DNA of 64,000 bases, from positions 5,533,001-5,597,000 of the forward strand of contig NZ_LT707064.1 in the NCBI RefSeq assembly GCF_900156465.1, given 5' to 3'. The notes below the pieces were generated by a model, which was not told the origin of the DNA, made no database searches, and saw only the letters and a program-made list of their open reading frames with translations. This stretch comes from Pseudomonas sp. 7SR1. Lineage in GTDB: Bacteria; Pseudomonadota; Gammaproteobacteria; Pseudomonadales; Pseudomonadaceae. Below are positions 62,378 through 64,000 of this stretch, one piece after another; the first letter of the stretch is position 1, and every line of letters starts with the position of its first letter. Made by a program: the position numbers and the translations under genes.

Positions 62378-63802
62378 ATGAACACTTCTATCAGTACCGC
62401 CTACAACTACAAGGTGGTCCGCCAATTCGCCATTATGACGGTGGTGTGGGGCATCGTCGGCATGGGGCTCGGGGTTTTTCTCGCCGCCCAATTGGTCTGG
62501 CCACAGCTCAACTTCGATCTACCGTGGACCAGCTTCGGCCGCCTGCGCCCGCTGCACACCAACGCGGTGATCTTCGCCTTCGGTGGCTGCGCCCTGTTCG
62601 CCAGCTCGTTCTATTCGGTGCAGCGCACCTGCCAGACCCAGCTGTTTGCGCCAAAGCTCGCCGCATTCTGTTTCTGGGGCTGGCAACTGGTGATCCTGCT
62701 GGCGGCCATCAGCCTGCCGCTGGGCTACACCAGCTCCAAGGAATACGCCGAACTGGAATGGCCGATCGACATCCTGATCACCATCGTCTGGGTCGCCTAC
62801 GCCATCGTGTTCTTCGGGACCGTGGCCAAGCGCAACACCAAGCACATCTACGTGGGCAACTGGTTCTTCGGTGGGTTCATCCTGACCGTGGCGATCCTGC
62901 ACATCGTCAACAACCTGGAACTGCCGGTGAGCCTCACCAAGTCCTACTCGGTGTATGCCGGGGCCACGGACGCGATGGTGCAATGGTGGTACGGCCACAA
63001 CGCCGTGGGCTTCTTCCTCACCGCAGGCTTCCTGGGGATGATGTACTACTTCGTGCCGAAACAGGCCGAGCGTCCGGTGTATTCCTATCGCCTGTCCATC
63101 GTGCACTTCTGGGCGCTGATCACCCTGTACATCTGGGCCGGTCCGCACCACCTGCACTACACCGCGCTGCCGGACTGGGCCCAGTCCCTGGGCATGGTGA
63201 TGTCGCTGATCCTGCTGGCACCGAGCTGGGGCGGCATGATCAACGGCATGATGACCCTCTCCGGCGCCTGGCATAAGCTGCGCAGCGACCCGATCCTGCG
63301 GTTCCTGGTGGTGTCCCTGGCGTTCTACGGCATGTCGACCTTCGAAGGTCCGATGATGGCGATCAAGACCGTCAACGCCCTCTCCCACTACACCGACTGG
63401 ACCATCGGCCACGTACACGCCGGCGCCCTCGGCTGGGTGGCAATGATCTCCATCGGCGCGCTGTATCACATGATCCCGAAAGTCTTCGGCCGCGCGCAGA
63501 TGCACAGCATCGGCCTGATCAACGCGCACTTCTGGCTCGCGACCATCGGCACCGTGCTCTACATCGCCTCGATGTGGGTCAACGGCATCGCCCAGGGCCT
63601 GATGTGGCGCGCGGTGAACGAAGACGGGACCCTCACCTACTCCTTCGTCGAAACCCTGGTGGCCAGCCACCCCGGCTTCGTCGTGCGGCTGGCAGGCGGG
63701 GCGATCTTCCTCATCGGCATGCTGCTGATGGCCTACAACACCTGGCGCACCGTGCGGGCCTACCAGCCTGCCGAAGCCGCCGCTGCCGCGCAGATGGCCT
63801 GA
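62378..63802 (+). CDS. ccoN: cbb3-type cytochrome c oxidase subunit I CcoN
   Basis: The 474-residue catalytic subunit has 12 membrane segments. Heme/copper His ligands are visible in [44 protein letters not shown] and the helix 10 pair [12 protein letters not shown]. It reduces oxygen to water with high affinity under low oxygen. The ATG at 62378 follows GGGGA; the open frame extends to 62171 but that part is antisense to the hydrolase. ccoO follows after 10 bases. Whether it is isoform 1 or 2 cannot be told from the window. Confidence 0.96.
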   Translation: MNTSISTAYNYKVVRQFAIMTVVWGIVGMGLGVFLAAQLVWPQLNFDLPWTSFGRLRPLHTNAVIFAFGGCALFASSFYSVQRTCQTQLFAPKLAAFCFWGWQLVILLAAISLPLGYTSSKEYAELEWPIDILITIVWVAYAIVFFGTVAKRNTKHIYVGNWFFGGFILTVAILHIVNNLELPVSLTKSYSVYAGATDAMVQWWYGHNAVGFFLTAGFLGMMYYFVPKQAERPVYSYRLSIVHFWALITLYIWAGPHHLHYTALPDWAQSLGMVMSLILLAPSWGGMINGMMTLSGAWHKLRSDPILRFLVVSLAFYGMSTFEGPMMAIKTVNALSHYTDWTIGHVHAGALGWVAMISIGALYHMIPKVFGRAQMHSIGLINAHFWLATIGTVLYIASMWVNGIAQGLMWRAVNEDGTLTYSFVETLVASHPGFVVRLAGGAIFLIGMLLMAYNTWRTVRAYQPAEAAAAAQMA

Positions 63803-63812
63803 GGAGTCCGCC

Positions 63813-64000
63813 ATGAAACACGAAACAATCGAAAAAAACGTCGGCCTGCTGATGCTGCTGATGGTCCTGGCCGTGAGCATCGGTGGCCTGACCCAGATCG
63901 TTCCTCTGTTTTTCCAGGACGTGACCAACAAGCCGGTGGACGGCATGAAGCCCTACACCGCCCTGCAACTGGAAGGCCGCGACATCTATATCCGTGAAGG
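63813..64000 (+). CDS. ccoO: cbb3-type cytochrome c oxidase subunit II CcoO (partial)
   Basis: The first 62 residues are visible: [20 protein letters not shown]... with the N-terminal anchor and [36 protein letters not shown], the characteristic CcoO start before the heme c site. The gene runs off the right end. GAGGAG lies 7 bases before the ATG. It is co-transcribed with ccoN. Confidence 0.95.
   Translation, partial: MKHETIEKNVGLLMLLMVLAVSIGGLTQIVPLFFQDVTNKPVDGMKPYTALQLEGRDIYIRE

Overview
The window is chromosomal core DNA of a fluorescent pseudomonad (Pseudomonas fluorescens group). The evidence is high GC with strong G/C third-position bias, protein sequences typical of Pseudomonas (PsrA, RssB/RssC, MlaA, FadBA, CcoNO), and gene order resembling what I recall of three P. 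aeruginosa PAO1 segments: dusA-tal-rssC-rssB-mlaA-queF-copRS; lolCDE-PilZ-sthA-apbE, continuing gapdh-mfd-nagZ-psrA-lexA-sulA-topA-fadAB-uup-slt; and tusA-rlmM-acnA-aer-cco. The short REP hairpins of this group occur between genes. I see no insertion sequence, prophage, CRISPR array, rRNA or tRNA.

1-4.7 kb is the most accessory-looking part. It holds an isochorismatase-family hydrolase with a downstream LysR gene, a two-gene DUF4130/radical-SAM operon (putative DNA modification or repair), and, divergent from it, a yhfG-fic toxin-antitoxin pair. A near-consensus LexA (SOS) box lies directly in front of the radical-SAM gene. This is the best lead in the window: an uncharacterised radical-SAM DNA system that appears to be DNA-damage controlled.

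4.7-14.7 kb: dusA, transaldolase, the RssB/RssC signalling pair, mlaA, a HAD-like protein lacking its catalytic aspartates, a DUF4404 gene, queF, and a copper module (cupredoxin, copR, copS) with a CopR box in the divergent promoter.

14.7-25.2 kb: lolCDE lipoprotein release operon, a PilZ protein with a glycerophosphodiesterase, sthA, apbE, a citrate/tricarballylate-type MFS transporter and a long GAPDH.

25.3-43.7 kb: mfd-csiV-SWIM/SNF2 helicase, methylthioinosine phosphorylase, nagZ, psrA, lexA-sulA, topA and the fadBA beta-oxidation operon. PsrA sites are in tandem at psrA itself and, with identical 13-bp phasing, upstream of fadB. LexA boxes sit at lexA. Fatty-acid and SOS control therefore meet in this section.

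43.7-51.7 kb: a 526-bp spacer with palindromes and a candidate small RNA, then a small membrane protein, a universal stress protein, uup, slt, an MsbA-like exporter and a 59-residue protein with a structured leader.

51.7-64 kb: pdxB, a MATE pump, tusA, rlmM, acnA, a CPBP protease, an Aer-type energy-taxis receptor, an alpha/beta hydrolase, and the start of a cbb3 oxidase operon (ccoN, partial ccoO) with an ANR-like box upstream. The first gene (LysR) and the last (ccoO) are cut by the window edges.
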